A stretch of DNA of 64,000 bases from Streptomyces sp. NBC_00247 (lineage in GTDB: Bacteria > Actinomycetota > Actinomycetes > Streptomycetales > Streptomycetaceae). The DNA is taken from positions 310,001 through 374,000 of the forward strand of contig NZ_CP108093.1 in the NCBI RefSeq assembly GCF_036188265.1, written 5' to 3'. Under the pieces are notes generated by a model. The model made no database searches and was not told the origin of the DNA. It saw only the letters and a list, made by a program, of their open reading frames with translations. Below, in pieces: positions 14,988 through 24,332 of this stretch (the first letter of the stretch is position 1; each line of letters starts with the position of its first letter). The position numbers were made by a program, and so were the translations under genes.

Positions 14988-14992
14988 TTCCT

Positions 14993-15178
14993 CTACTGGT
15001 TGCCGCCCGCGACGGCGAACAGGACGTAGAGGAAGGCGGCGATGACGTGACCGGCGACCAGGTAGGCGATGAGCCGGATGACCATCCCGCGCGGCATCTT
15101 CCGCTCCTGGGTGTCCCGGGTGTCGCGGACAGCGGACTGCCGGGGGGTCAGCGGGTCGTAGTGCTCCGAATCGGACAT
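14993..15178 (-). CDS. Small single-pass membrane protein (DUF6126-like)
   Basis: 61 residues from ATG 15178 (AGAGGACC site). A hydrophilic N-half (SEHYDPLTPRQSAVRDTRDT) and a basic KMPRGMVIR lead into one membrane helix (LIAYLVAGHVIAAFLYVLFA) at the C-terminus. I recognise it as the DUF6126-type partner found beside XRE/cupin regulators in Streptomyces. It follows the regulator by 73 nt, probably in one transcript. The transposon is inserted right at its stop codon, leaving the coding sequence intact but removing its original downstream context. Function unknown. Confidence 0.8.
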   Translation of the reverse strand: MSDSEHYDPLTPRQSAVRDTRDTQERKMPRGMVIRLIAYLVAGHVIAAFLYVLFAVAGGNQ

Positions 15179-15251
15179 GACGGTCCTCTCTTCCGTACCC
15201 CCGGGGCCGGGCGTACGAGGAATGGGCACGGCACCGGGGTGCCGGGCGAGG

Positions 15252-15860
15252 TCAGCGCCTGCGGGTCCCGTCGCCGAGGCACAGCTCGGCGGCGGGGCTC
15301 TGCAACAGGGTGTGTACGAAGATCAGCTCGGCGCCCTCCGGTCCGGCGGCGGCGATCCGGTGCGGGGTGAGCGAGTCGAAGTGGGCGCTGTCACCGGGCC
15401 CGAGCTCGTGAGCGGATTCACCGAGGGAGAGCCGCAGCCGCCCTTCGAGGACGTACAGCCACTCCTCCCCCGGGTGGACGCGCACCAGGTCGCCCTGGGC
15501 TCCGTACGGGACGCGGACGCGCAGGGCCTGCATGGCGCGGCCCGGACCGCCGGCCCGGCGGTACATCCAGCCGTCCGCCTCGGGTCCGTCGAACCGGCCG
15601 CCGCGCACGATCGCGTCGCGTTCCGGGGGGATCTCGCCGAGGAGCTCGGAGACGGTCGTACCGTAGATCCGGGCGAGGCCGAGGAGCACGGGCAGCGAGG
15701 GCTGCCGGTTTCCCGTTTCGAGCCGGGAGAGATGGGCCGGGGAGAGTCCCGCGCGCTGCGCGGCGGCCTCCAGGGTGAGGCCTCGGCTCCGGCGCAGTTC
15801 GCGCAGGCGGGGGGCGACGCCGGGGAGGTCGTCGGCCACCCCTCCGTCAGGGGGATTCAT
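15252..15860 (-). CDS. XRE-family regulator with C-terminal cupin
   Basis: 202 residues, GGAGG directly before ATG 15860. The N-terminal helix-turn-helix (LRELRRSRGLTLEAAAQRAG, LSPAHLSRLETGNRQPS) is followed by a cupin_2 barrel (LVRVHPGEEWLYVLEGRLRL, ELGPGDSAHFDSLTPHRI). Such proteins sense a small ligand in the cupin and repress genes nearby. Two copies of a palindrome lie just upstream of its own start, suggesting autoregulation and perhaps control of the hopanoid operon tail that converges on it. The ligand is unknown. Confidence 0.9.
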   Translation of the reverse strand: MNPPDGGVADDLPGVAPRLRELRRSRGLTLEAAAQRAGLSPAHLSRLETGNRQPSLPVLLGLARIYGTTVSELLGEIPPERDAIVRGGRFDGPEADGWMYRRAGGPGRAMQALRVRVPYGAQGDLVRVHPGEEWLYVLEGRLRLSLGESAHELGPGDSAHFDSLTPHRIAAAGPEGAELIFVHTLLQSPAAELCLGDGTRRR

Positions 15861-15883
15861 ACCTCCATTGCGCCACCGACTTT

Positions 15884-15915
15884 CCTCTGAGGCAAATTTC
15901 TTGCCTCAGAGGCAA
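15884..15915. promoter_or_regulatory. Tandem palindromic operator upstream of the XRE/cupin regulator
   Basis: TTGCCTCAGAGGCAA (15901-15915) is palindromic apart from its central base. A second copy, in the opposite orientation (CCTCTGAGGCAA, 15884-15895), follows after 5 nt. Together they also form a larger inverted repeat. The sites lie 25-55 bp before the regulator's start codon, over its likely promoter. Confidence 0.65.
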
Positions 15916-15932
15916 ACCGGGTCGAGGAGTCG

Positions 15933-17387
15933 TCAGCGGTTGGCGACCGCCTGCTTCACCAGGGTGCGCCCGAAGTCCCACATCAGGCCGCCCCCGGCGT
16001 GGGCGTCATCCATCACCGACTCGAAAGCCGTCACGAACCGGTCGACTTCGGCCTCGCCGATGATCAGCGGCGGGATCAGCTTGATCACTTCGAGATGGTC
16101 CCCGGACACCTGGGTGAGAATCCGGTGCTTCTGCAACAACGGTACGACAACCATCTGCGCGAAGAGCCCCTTGCGGGCGGCCTGGAGCATCGTCCACCGG
16201 CCGCGCAGCTTGATCGACGACGGCCGGCCGAACTCGATGCCGATCATCAGCCCCCGCCCGCGCACCTCGTGCAGCAGCTCGTACCGGTCGACCAGCGCGG
16301 CGAGCCGTGTCCGCAGCAGGTCCCCGGTGCGCCGGGCGTGGGCGACGGTCTCCTCGTCCTCCATCACCGAGAGGACCGCGAGCCCCGCCGCCATGGCCTG
16401 GGCGTTCGAGCCGAAGCTCGCCGAGTGGACGAGCACCCGGTCCATGGAGGAGTAGACCTTCTTGAAGATCCAGTCTTTGCCGAGGGTGGCCCCGACCGGC
16501 ACATAGCCGCCGGAGAGCGCCTTGGCGACGCAGACCAGGTCCGGCTCGACACCGTCCTCGTGCTGGTACGCGTAGAAGTCGCCGGTCCGGCCGAGACCGG
16601 TCTGCACCTCGTCCGCGATCAGCAGCGCCTTGTGCCGGTGCAGGAGTTCCTGGGCCTCGCGCAGGAAGCCGGGCGGCGCCGCGTGCACGCCCTTGCCCTG
16701 GATGGGCTCGACGACCAGTGCCGCCACGTCGCCGCGCTTGAGCTCCCGGCGCAGCGCGTCGAGGTCGCCGAGGGCGATGGCGGTGTCCGGGAGCAGCGGG
16801 GCGAAGCCGTCGCGGAAGCCGTCCTCGCCGTTGACCGAGAGCGAGCCGGTGGTGAGGCCGTGGAAGGCGTGGGCGCAGTAGAGGACGCGCGGTTTCCCGG
16901 TGGCGTAGCGGGCGAACTTGAGGGCCGTCTCGACGGCTTCGGTACCGCTGTTGCCGAAGAAGACCCGGTCGAGGTGGGGGCTGTGGGTGAGGAGCTTCTC
17001 GGCGAGCAGGCCGGGCAGCGGCTGGCAGTCGAAGCGGGTGAGGTCGGCGAGGGAGGCGTCGAGCACGTCGTGCAGGGCCTTGCGGACGACCGGGTGGTGC
17101 CGGCCGAGACCCATCACGCCGAATCCGGCGAGCATGTCGAGGTAGTCGTCGCCGTCCGCGTCCCAGAAATAGGCGCCCTCGGCCCGTTCGTAGACCTTGT
17201 CGAAGCCGATGGTGTGCAGCATGCGCGGCAGCTGGTGGTTGAGATGGCGCGCGTGCAGTTCGTAGCGTTCGGCCCCGCGCTCCGCGAGCAGCGTCGCGAG
17301 ATCGAACCCCTTGCCGGCGCGGTTCGCGCTGTCCGTGCGCGCGGCGCCGTCGGTGTGCGCGGCGCCGGCCGCCCTGTCGTCCTTCAT
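15933..17387 (-). CDS. hpnO: Hopanoid-cluster class III aminotransferase (HpnO-like)
   Basis: 484 residues from ATG 17387, which overlaps the dxs stop in an ATGA. PLP fold-type I class III features: [20 protein letters not shown] (phosphate loop), [13 protein letters not shown] (the Asp contacting the PLP ring), and [15 protein letters not shown] with the Schiff-base lysine. The N-terminal 40 residues are low-complexity, Ala/Asp-rich. In hopanoid clusters HpnO transaminates the aldehyde from ribosylhopane to give 35-aminobacteriohopanetriol. It is the last gene of the operon here. Confidence 0.9.
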   Translation of the reverse strand: MKDDRAAGAAHTDGAARTDSANRAGKGFDLATLLAERGAERYELHARHLNHQLPRMLHTIGFDKVYERAEGAYFWDADGDDYLDMLAGFGVMGLGRHHPVVRKALHDVLDASLADLTRFDCQPLPGLLAEKLLTHSPHLDRVFFGNSGTEAVETALKFARYATGKPRVLYCAHAFHGLTTGSLSVNGEDGFRDGFAPLLPDTAIALGDLDALRRELKRGDVAALVVEPIQGKGVHAAPPGFLREAQELLHRHKALLIADEVQTGLGRTGDFYAYQHEDGVEPDLVCVAKALSGGYVPVGATLGKDWIFKKVYSSMDRVLVHSASFGSNAQAMAAGLAVLSVMEDEETVAHARRTGDLLRTRLAALVDRYELLHEVRGRGLMIGIEFGRPSSIKLRGRWTMLQAARKGLFAQMVVVPLLQKHRILTQVSGDHLEVIKLIPPLIIGEAEVDRFVTAFESVMDDAHAGGGLMWDFGRTLVKQAVANR

Positions 17388-19375
17388 TCCCCGCTCGTCT
17401 CCTTCGTCTCTCCGCGCGCCACTCGTCCTCGTTCCGTGGCGTTTCCGGCCGTCGCCTCGCGTCGCGGTCCCGCCGTCTCCTCGTCGGTGCGGCGCTCCGG
17501 GTCCTCGGGCCGTCCCGCGAGTGCCGCGCCGATGCTGCCCGCGATCTCCACCGGGGTCAGTCCGACGTCGGCGAGCAGCTCGTCGCGTCTGGCGTGGGCC
17601 AGGAACTCCTCGGGGATCCCGTAGGTCCGCAGCGGGACGTCCACGTCCGCGTCCCGCATCGCCTGTCCGACCGCCCAGCCGACACCTCCGGTACGGCAGT
17701 TGTCCTCGACGACCGCGACCAGCCGGTGGCCGGCGGCGAGGGGGGCGAGCTGCGCGTCGACCGGCCGGACCCAGCGCGGGTCGACGACGGTGCACCCGAT
17801 GCCCGCGCCCTTCAGCAGGTCCGCGGCGCCCAGGCAGACCGGGGCCATCACCCCGACCGCCACCAGCAGCACGTCGGGGCGCTCGCCCCGGTGCAGTACG
17901 TCCATGGAGCCGACGCGTCCGACCGCGGGGACCGCCTCCCCCACGGATTCCTTGGGGAACCTGACGACGGTGGGTGCGTCGTGGACGTCGACGGCCTCCC
18001 GGAGCTGCGCTCTGAGCTGGTCGGCGTCACGCGGGGCGGCGATCCGCAGTCCGGGGACGACCTGGAGGACCGACAGGTCCCACATGCCGTTGTGGGAGGG
18101 GCCGTCCGTGCCGGTGATCCCGGCCCGGTCGAGCACGAACGTCACGCCGCTGCGGTGCAGGGCCACGTCCATCAGAACCTGGTCGAAGGCCCGGTTGAGG
18201 AAGGTGGCGTACACGGCGACGACGGGGTGCAGTCCACCGGCGGCCATCCCCGCGGCCGAGACCGCGGCGTGCTGTTCCGCGATGCCCACGTCCACGACCC
18301 GGTCCGGGAAGGCCGAGGCGAACTCGGTGAGCCCGACGGGGTGGAGCATGGCGGCGGTGAGGGCGACCACGTCGGGGCGCTCCGCGCCGATCCGCGCGAT
18401 CTCCTCGCCGAAGACCGAGGTCCAGGAGGGCCCGGTGGGCGCGGTCAGCGGGAGGCAGGTCAGCGGGTCCATCGCCCCCACGGCGTGGAAGCGGTCGGCC
18501 TCGTCCCTCAGGGCGGGGGTGTAGCCGCGGCCCTTCTCTGTGATGCAGTGGACGAGTACCGGCCCCCGGAAGTGCTTGGCCCGCACCAGGGCGGACTCGA
18601 CGGCGGCGACGTCGTGACCGTCGACCGGCCCGACGTACTTGAGGCCGAGGTCCTCGAAGAGCCCTTGCGGGGCGAAGGTGTCCTTGAACCCCTTCTTCGC
18701 CCCGTGCAGCGAGCCGTACAGCGGCTGTCCGACGACGGGGGTGCGCTCCAGGAGTTCCTTGCACCGGGCCAGGAAGCGTTCGTAGCCGTCGGTGGTGCGG
18801 AGGGTGGCGAGGTGGTCGGCGAGGCCGCCGATGGTCGGGGAGTACGAACGGGTGTTGTCGTTCACCACGACGATCAAAGGGCGGTCCTTGGCTGCGGCGA
18901 TGTTGTTCAGCGCCTCCCAGGCCATGCCGCCGGTGAGTGCGCCGTCCCCGACGACGGCGACGACGTGGTCGTCCCTGCCGAGCCGTTCGTTGGCCTTGGC
19001 CAGGCCGTCGGCCCAGCCGAGCGCGGTGGAGGCGTGCGAGTTCTCGATGACGTCGTGCACGGACTCGGCGCGGGAGGGGTAGCCCGAGAGGCCGCCCTTG
19101 CTCCGCAGCTTGGAGAAGTCCTGGCGGCCGGTGAGGAGTTTGTGCACATAGCTCTGGTGGCCGGTGTCCCACAGGATCCGGTCGCGCGGCGAGTCGAAGA
19201 CCCGGTGCAGGGCGATGGTCAGTTCCACGACGCCGAGGTTCGGACCGAGGTGCCCGCCGCTGCGGGACACCGCCTGCACGAGGAACGACCTGATGTCCGC
19301 CGCGAGTTCGTCCAGATGCGGTCCGCCGAGCGGCGCGAGGTCCCGTGGTCCCCCGATGGATTCCAGCAAGGTCAC
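17384..19375 (-). CDS. dxs: 1-deoxy-D-xylulose-5-phosphate synthase
   Basis: 663 residues from GTG 19375. Thiamine-diphosphate site [17 protein letters not shown] with [14 protein letters not shown]; catalytic histidine in [17 protein letters not shown]; glutamate in [16 protein letters not shown]; transketolase C-domain to [16 protein letters not shown]. It condenses pyruvate and glyceraldehyde-3-phosphate, the entry step of the MEP isoprenoid pathway. A roughly 40-residue charged tail after [10 protein letters not shown] is extra compared with typical Dxs. Its place in the hopanoid operon implies a dedicated precursor supply. A 79-nt gap holding a strong hairpin separates it from hpnH. Confidence 0.95.
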   Translation of the reverse strand: MTLLESIGGPRDLAPLGGPHLDELAADIRSFLVQAVSRSGGHLGPNLGVVELTIALHRVFDSPRDRILWDTGHQSYVHKLLTGRQDFSKLRSKGGLSGYPSRAESVHDVIENSHASTALGWADGLAKANERLGRDDHVVAVVGDGALTGGMAWEALNNIAAAKDRPLIVVVNDNTRSYSPTIGGLADHLATLRTTDGYERFLARCKELLERTPVVGQPLYGSLHGAKKGFKDTFAPQGLFEDLGLKYVGPVDGHDVAAVESALVRAKHFRGPVLVHCITEKGRGYTPALRDEADRFHAVGAMDPLTCLPLTAPTGPSWTSVFGEEIARIGAERPDVVALTAAMLHPVGLTEFASAFPDRVVDVGIAEQHAAVSAAGMAAGGLHPVVAVYATFLNRAFDQVLMDVALHRSGVTFVLDRAGITGTDGPSHNGMWDLSVLQVVPGLRIAAPRDADQLRAQLREAVDVHDAPTVVRFPKESVGEAVPAVGRVGSMDVLHRGERPDVLLVAVGVMAPVCLGAADLLKGAGIGCTVVDPRWVRPVDAQLAPLAAGHRLVAVVEDNCRTGGVGWAVGQAMRDADVDVPLRTYGIPEEFLAHARRDELLADVGLTPVEIAGSIGAALAGRPEDPERRTDEETAGPRREATAGNATERGRVARGETKETSGE

Positions 19376-19406
19376 GTACGTGGCCCCTCTCTGGTTCCTG
19401 GTGGAA

Positions 19407-19449
19407 GGAGGGCGGTCACGGCCGGGGTGCCCGGCCGTGACCGCCCTCC
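19407..19449 (-). terminator. Perfect 20-bp hairpin between hpnH and dxs
   Basis: Arms GGAGGGCGGTCACGGCCGGG (19407-19426) and its exact complement (19430-19449), 3-nt loop. On the transcribed strand it begins 5 nt after the hpnH stop and ends about 30 nt before the dxs start. No U-tract follows. It may act as a partial terminator, an mRNA-stability element or a processing site that sets dxs-hpnO levels apart from the upstream genes. Confidence 0.6.
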
Positions 19450-19454
19450 TCGGA

Positions 19455-20474
19455 CTACCGGCTGCCGGCGACCGTCTCCCGGGCCGCGCGCAGCGATTCC
19501 TTGAGCGAGCCCATCGTGGCGAGCACGGCGGTGGGTTCGTAGCCGCAGTGCGCCATGCAGTTGGCGCAGCGCGGGTCCTTGCCGCGGCCGTACTTGTCCC
19601 AGTCGGTCTCCTCGATGAGCTGCCGGTACGTGGGGACGTACCCGTCGCTCATCAGATAGCAGGGGCGCTGCCAGCCGAAGAGCGAGTAGTTCGGGATGGC
19701 CCAGGCGGTGCAGGGGAAGTCCGCCTTCCCTTCCAGGAAGTCGAGGAAGAGAGGCGAGTGGTTGAGCCGCCAGCGGGCCCGGTTGCCGCCCGCGAACGTC
19801 TTCTTGAAGAGTTCGCGGGTCTGTTCCACGCCGAGGAAGTGCTCCTGGTCGGGTGCCTTCTCGTAGGCGTACGCCGGGGAGATCATCATCTCGTCGACCT
19901 GGAGGTCGTCGTTGAGGTAGTTGAGCACCTCGATGATGGTCTGCGGGGTGTCGGTGTTGAAGAAGGTGGAGTTGGTGGTGACCCGGAAACCGCGTCTCTT
20001 GGCTTCCTTGATCGCCGCGACCGCCTCGTCGAACACCCCCTCCTTGGCCACGGATTCGTCGTGCCGCTCGCGCAGCCCGTCGATGTGGACCGCGAAGGCG
20101 AAATACCGGGACGGGGTGAACTTCTCGATCTTCTTGCGCAGCAGCATGGCATTGGTGCAGAGGAACACGTACTTCTTCTTCGCCACCAACTGCCGGACGA
20201 TCTCGTCGATCTGAGGGTGCATCAACGGTTCTCCACCGGCGATGGAGACCATCGGGGCACCGGATTCGAGGACGGCTCCGACCGCCTGGGCGACCGGCAT
20301 GCGCTGCTTGAGCACTCCGGCAGGGTGTTGGATCTTCCCGCAGCCCTCGCAGGCGAGATTGCAGGCGAACAGCGGTTCCAGCTCGACGATCAGCGGGAAC
20401 TTCTCACGCTTGCGGATCTTCTGTTCGGCAAGGTACGTCGCCACCTTGATGGTTTGGCGGAGCGGCATGGCCAT
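19455..20474 (-). CDS. hpnH: Adenosyl-hopene transferase, radical SAM (HpnH)
   Basis: 339 residues from ATG 20474, which has GGAGG at ideal spacing; the longer frame to 20513 lacks one. Radical SAM motif [10 protein letters not shown] gives Cys38, Cys42, Cys45; [11 protein letters not shown] is the SAM glycine-rich loop; the C-terminal DUF3463-type region has [12 protein letters not shown]. HpnH adds the 5'-deoxyadenosyl radical to diploptene, giving adenosylhopane. It starts 5 nt after the hpnG stop. Confidence 0.95.
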   Translation of the reverse strand: MAMPLRQTIKVATYLAEQKIRKREKFPLIVELEPLFACNLACEGCGKIQHPAGVLKQRMPVAQAVGAVLESGAPMVSIAGGEPLMHPQIDEIVRQLVAKKKYVFLCTNAMLLRKKIEKFTPSRYFAFAVHIDGLRERHDESVAKEGVFDEAVAAIKEAKRRGFRVTTNSTFFNTDTPQTIIEVLNYLNDDLQVDEMMISPAYAYEKAPDQEHFLGVEQTRELFKKTFAGGNRARWRLNHSPLFLDFLEGKADFPCTAWAIPNYSLFGWQRPCYLMSDGYVPTYRQLIEETDWDKYGRGKDPRCANCMAHCGYEPTAVLATMGSLKESLRAARETVAGSR

Positions 20475-20479
20475 CTGGC

Positions 20480-21127
20480 TCACCTCCGGGGGAGCAACAA
20501 AGATCGGTGCCATTCATGGAAAGCAGGCAGGACGGCACGAAGAACGCGGAAAGCCGATATTCCACCGCGTACCGTGGCAACCCGGACGAGCTCATGCTCT
20601 GGAGCGTCCACGACCACCCGTACGGCCGCAACCGGGCGTGGTCCATGACGCAGAGCGGTACAGAGGGTCGCCGCGGACTCCATATCCACGGCGATGGCCC
20701 CGGTCGCCGCGAGGGCCGCCCGCTCGGCGCCCCTCACGACGTGATCGGAGCCGGTCAGGGGGCCGGTGTGCACGGTCCGGCCGGGAAACAGCCGGGACAC
20801 CGCGTCCACCAGCACGGATACACCGTCGCAGGCGGTGTTCCCGTGCGCGGACCTGGTCTCCTCGGCGACGACCAGATCGCCCGGGTGCATCCCGGGCGCG
20901 AGGCCGGCGCAGAACCCCGAGGCGACGACGGCGGCGCCGCGCATCTCCTCACGGACCAGGGCACGTCCGAGCGCGGTCTCGGCCGCCTTCGGTCCCATGC
21001 CCGTCCGCAGCACGGTGACGGGACCGCCGCCGCGCGGACCGCTCCGCAGGGCGAACTGCTCGATGCCGAGCGCGCAGGCGACGAGCAGCGAAGGCGGCGG
21101 TCCGCCGGGGGGCCGCGGCCCGCCCAT
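20480..21127 (-). CDS. hpnG: Hopanoid-associated nucleoside phosphorylase (HpnG)
   Basis: 215 residues. The start ATG at 21127 shares a base with the shc stop (TGATG). Purine-nucleoside-phosphorylase-fold signatures: TVLRTGMGPKAAETAL, GFCAGLAPGMHPGDLVVAEE, and AIAVDMESAATL, the nucleoside-binding Met-Glu segment. HpnG removes adenine from adenosylhopane, giving phosphoribosyl/ribosylhopane. The N-terminal glycine/proline stretch is short and untypical, so the exact start is less certain than the identity. Confidence 0.88.
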   Translation of the reverse strand: MGGPRPPGGPPPSLLVACALGIEQFALRSGPRGGGPVTVLRTGMGPKAAETALGRALVREEMRGAAVVASGFCAGLAPGMHPGDLVVAEETRSAHGNTACDGVSVLVDAVSRLFPGRTVHTGPLTGSDHVVRGAERAALAATGAIAVDMESAATLCTALRHGPRPVAAVRVVVDAPEHELVRVATVRGGISAFRVLRAVLPAFHEWHRSLLLPRR

Positions 21128-23124
21128 CAGATCCCCGCCGGGCTCGCGACCCGGGCCGCGAGGGGGTCACCGTGCACGTAGCGCCCGAGCGCGGTGAGGG
21201 GGAAGACCTGGCGGTAGAGGTGGTAGTTGATGGAGAAGTCCCAGGGGAAGCCGGTCCCGGTGAAGTACGGCTCGTCCCAGGACCCGTCCTCCTGCTGGGT
21301 CCGGGTCAGGAAGTTGATCCCCCGGACGGTCGCGGGGTTCTCGCGCTCCCCTGCGGCCAGCAGGGCGAGCAGGGCCCAGGCGGTCTGCGAGGCCGTCGAC
21401 TCGCCCCGGCCGATCCACTTGCTGTCCTGGTAGGAGCGCAGGTCCTCGCCCCAGCCGCCGTCGTCGTTCTGGACGGAGTCGAGCCATGCCACGGCCCTGC
21501 GGACGGCGAGGTGGGAGGCGGGCAGCCCGGCGGCGATCAGTGCGGGAACCACCGACCCTGTTCCGTAGACGTAGTTGACGCCCCAGCGGCCGAACCAGGC
21601 CCCGCTCGCGTCCTGTTCGGCGAGCAGCCACTCCACTCCACGGCGGGCGCTCGGATCACCGGCACGTCCCTCGTAGGCCATCATCTCCACGACGTGGCCG
21701 GTGACGTCGGCGGAGGGCGGGTCGATCACCTCGCCGAAGTCGCAGAACGGCAGCCGGTTGGGGAACGGGCTGGTGTTGTCCGCGTCGAAGGCGCCCCAGG
21801 CCCCCCCGCGCGACTGCATGCCGACCGTCCAGCGCACCCCGCGCTCGATGGCCGACTCGACCCTGGCGGGTTCGGGGTGACGGACCCGGCGCAGCGCGAG
21901 GACGACCTCGGCGGTGTCGTCGATGTCCGGGTAGTTGTCGTTGTGGAACTCGAACGCCCAGCCTCCGGGCTGGAGTTGCGGCCTGCGTACGGCCCAGTCC
22001 CCCGGCCGTACGATCTCCTCGGCGAGCATCCAGTCGGCCGCCTTGACCAGCGCCGGGTGGTCCGGGGAGACCCCGGCGTCGGCGAGCGCGATGACGGCCA
22101 GGCAGGTGTCCCACACCGGCGACTGGCACGCCTCGATCATGCGCGCGCCGTCCGGGCGTCGTACGGCGAACCGGTCCAGCGAGGCGAGCCCGGCACGCAT
22201 CACCGGGTGGTCGAGGTCGTAGCCGAGCAGATGGAGGGCGATCACGGAGTAGACGGCGGGGGGCTGGATCCCGCCCCAGCAGCCGTCGCTCTCCTGGCGT
22301 TCGATGATCCACCGGGCGGCGGCGTTCATCGCGATCCGGCGCAGCCGGCGCGGTGCGACCCGGTGGTAGAGGTGCAGCGCCTTGTCCAGCCGCTGGAAGA
22401 CTCCGTCCCAGCTCACCGGCGAGGCCTTGCGCACCGGCGGGTTGGGACGGGACGGATCGGTGTGCAGTTCGTCGAGGGAGAACGGAGCGGGCCGTACGGG
22501 CCGCTTCGCCGAGACGATGGTCAGCGGAACAATGGTCTGACGGGCCCAGCAGCCGAAGTCATAGATATTGAGAGGTACCCAGGAAGGAAAGAACATCAGC
22601 TCGGGTGGCAGTTCCGGGAGGTCGTCCCACTTCCACCAGCCGAAGAGGGCGAGCCAGATCCGGGTGAACACGCGGGAGGCGGCGATGCCGCCCTGGTCCC
22701 GCACCCAGGCGGCGGCCCTGGCCATGTGCGGCTCGTCCGGCCGGTCACCGGCCAGCCGCAGCGCCACGTACGCCTCGATGGTGGCGGAGAGGTCGCTCGG
22801 GCCGCCGTAGAAGGTGGCCCAGGTGCCGTCACCGAGTTGCTCGCCGCGGACGAAGAGCGCGGCGGCCTCGAGGATGTCGGGGTCCTGGATACCGAGGAAC
22901 TGGCGCAGCAGCAGGTCTTCCGCGTCCATGGTGACGTTGGTGGCCAGGTCGCCCTTCCACCAGCCCTGCTCGTCCTGTCTGCCGAGCAGATGCTCGACGG
23001 AGCGTTCCGCGGCCCGCCGGGCGGCGACCAGTACGTCGTCCGCCGTGATGGTTGTGTCGGTCGGATCGCCCGGGACCGTGCGAGGGTGCGCAGCCCCGGT
23101 GCTTCCGTCGGTCGTCGCTGTCAT
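21127..23124 (-). CDS. shc: Squalene-hopene cyclase
   Basis: 665 residues, within the normal size. The catalytic acid motif DIDDTA is at Asp400-Ala405. Multiple QW repeats occur (QDEQGWWKGDL near the N-terminus, QESDGCWGGIQ, QNDDGGWGE, QQEDGSWDE), and the C-terminal YFTGTGFPWDFSINYHLYRQ is conserved. The enzyme is a monotopic membrane protein that cyclises squalene to hopene and hopanol. A 104-nt gap with a hairpin separates it from the prenyltransferase upstream, and hpnG overlaps its stop, so shc-hpnG-hpnH may form a sub-operon. Confidence 0.97.
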   Translation of the reverse strand: MTATTDGSTGAAHPRTVPGDPTDTTITADDVLVAARRAAERSVEHLLGRQDEQGWWKGDLATNVTMDAEDLLLRQFLGIQDPDILEAAALFVRGEQLGDGTWATFYGGPSDLSATIEAYVALRLAGDRPDEPHMARAAAWVRDQGGIAASRVFTRIWLALFGWWKWDDLPELPPELMFFPSWVPLNIYDFGCWARQTIVPLTIVSAKRPVRPAPFSLDELHTDPSRPNPPVRKASPVSWDGVFQRLDKALHLYHRVAPRRLRRIAMNAAARWIIERQESDGCWGGIQPPAVYSVIALHLLGYDLDHPVMRAGLASLDRFAVRRPDGARMIEACQSPVWDTCLAVIALADAGVSPDHPALVKAADWMLAEEIVRPGDWAVRRPQLQPGGWAFEFHNDNYPDIDDTAEVVLALRRVRHPEPARVESAIERGVRWTVGMQSRGGAWGAFDADNTSPFPNRLPFCDFGEVIDPPSADVTGHVVEMMAYEGRAGDPSARRGVEWLLAEQDASGAWFGRWGVNYVYGTGSVVPALIAAGLPASHLAVRRAVAWLDSVQNDDGGWGEDLRSYQDSKWIGRGESTASQTAWALLALLAAGERENPATVRGINFLTRTQQEDGSWDEPYFTGTGFPWDFSINYHLYRQVFPLTALGRYVHGDPLAARVASPAGI

Positions 23125-23172
23125 GGCTTCCCCTTCGTGCAGTTCGGTCCTCTGCTGTGCTGGGGTCTCCGT

Positions 23173-23200
23173 CGGCCGGTGCCCCGAGGGACACCGGCCG
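23173..23200 (-). promoter_or_regulatory. Hairpin in the gap between the prenyltransferase and shc
   Basis: Arms CGGCCGGTG and CACCGGCCG, with inner CCC/GGG separated by one mismatched pair, loop CGA. It lies about 50 nt before the shc start and could attenuate or protect the downstream message. No T-tract follows. Confidence 0.4.
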
Positions 23201-23228
23201 GCGACTGCGAGTCATATACGAATGGTGA

Positions 23229-24332
23229 TCATCTCTTTCGGACGACGACGAAATCGGCGAGCGCGATGAGCTGCGCCCGTACTTCACTCGGCATGTCGAC
23301 ACCGTTCAGCGCCTCGATGGCGACGGCGTGCTGACGGCGGGCTTCCTGGGCGGTCCACTCACGGCCGCCCGCCTCCTCGATGAGTGCCGCGCGGGCGGCG
23401 AACTCCTCTTCGGAGAAGCTGTCGAAATCACTGCTCTTGGCGTCGGCGGACAGCAGTGCGCCGAGCCGCTCGGAGGCCGGACCGCCCGCGGCGAGTGCGG
23501 CGACCACCGGCAGCGACTTCTTGCGCTGGCGCAGGTCGCTCCAGGTCTGCTTGCCGGTGGACTCCGGGTCGCCCCAGATGCCGAGCAGGTCGTCGACGGC
23601 CTGGAAGGCGAGGCCCAGGTGGTAGCCGTAGGACTCCAGGATGTCGGCGGTGCGGTCGTCGGCGCCGCCGAGCACCGCGCCGATGGAGACGGCGCAGGCG
23701 AGGAGGGCGCCGGTCTTGTTGCCCTCCATCTCCAGGCACTCCTCGACGGTGACCCGCTCGCGGTGCTCGTAGGAGATGTCCTGCGCCTGGCCGTCGATGA
23801 GCTTGCGGGTGGCGGTGGTCAGGCGGCGCGCCGCGCGCCCCGCCTCGACGGTGCCGAGCTCCAGGAGGAGCTCGTTGGCCAGCGCGAACAGCGCGTCGCC
23901 GACGAGGATCGCCTGGGCCGGGCCGTGTACCTTCCAGACCGTGTCGCGGTGACGGCGCTGCTCGTCGCCGTCCATCAGGTCGTCGTGCAGCAGCGAGAAG
24001 TTGTGCACGAGTTCGACCGCCACCGCGCCGGGGATACCGGCTTCGGCGGGGGCGCCGGCCGCCTCGGCCGACAGCAGTGCGAGCGCGGGGCGCACGGCCT
24101 TGCCGCCGTCTCCCGCGGCGGGCTGCCCGTCGGCGTCGATCCAGCCGAAGTGGTAGGCGGCGACGGTGTCCATGGGCGGCGCGAGCCGGTCCACGGCAGC
24201 CCGCAGCACCGGCGCTGACAGGGCCCGTCCGCGCTCCAGAAGCGCGGTGACGTCCGTGGTGTCCGCCACGGTGTCGAAAGCCGGATTCGCCGGGGTCACT
24301 GACTCTCCTCTTGTTCCGGTGGTACTGCTCAT
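23229..24332 (-). CDS. Polyprenyl synthetase (farnesyl/geranylgeranyl diphosphate synthase type)
   Basis: 367 residues from ATG 24332, overlapping the hpnE stop (ATGA). Both aspartate-rich motifs are present: FSLLHDDLMDGDEQRRH (first, about residue 115) and FQAVDDLLGIWGD (second). KAVRPALALLSAEA and the KTGALLACAVSIGAVLGG helix are typical trans-prenyltransferase features. It extends allylic diphosphates with IPP. In this operon it most likely makes farnesyl diphosphate for HpnD. Chain length cannot be fixed from sequence alone. Confidence 0.92.
   Translation of the reverse strand: MSSTTGTRGESVTPANPAFDTVADTTDVTALLERGRALSAPVLRAAVDRLAPPMDTVAAYHFGWIDADGQPAAGDGGKAVRPALALLSAEAAGAPAEAGIPGAVAVELVHNFSLLHDDLMDGDEQRRHRDTVWKVHGPAQAILVGDALFALANELLLELGTVEAGRAARRLTTATRKLIDGQAQDISYEHRERVTVEECLEMEGNKTGALLACAVSIGAVLGGADDRTADILESYGYHLGLAFQAVDDLLGIWGDPESTGKQTWSDLRQRKKSLPVVAALAAGGPASERLGALLSADAKSSDFDSFSEEEFAARAALIEEAGGREWTAQEARRQHAVAIEALNGVDMPSEVRAQLIALADFVVVRKR

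Noticed and set aside
21172..23334. 720-codon plus-strand frame opposite shc
   Set aside because: The QW repeats and DIDDTA motif on the minus strand are decisive. The plus frame is a mirror of their codon bias.
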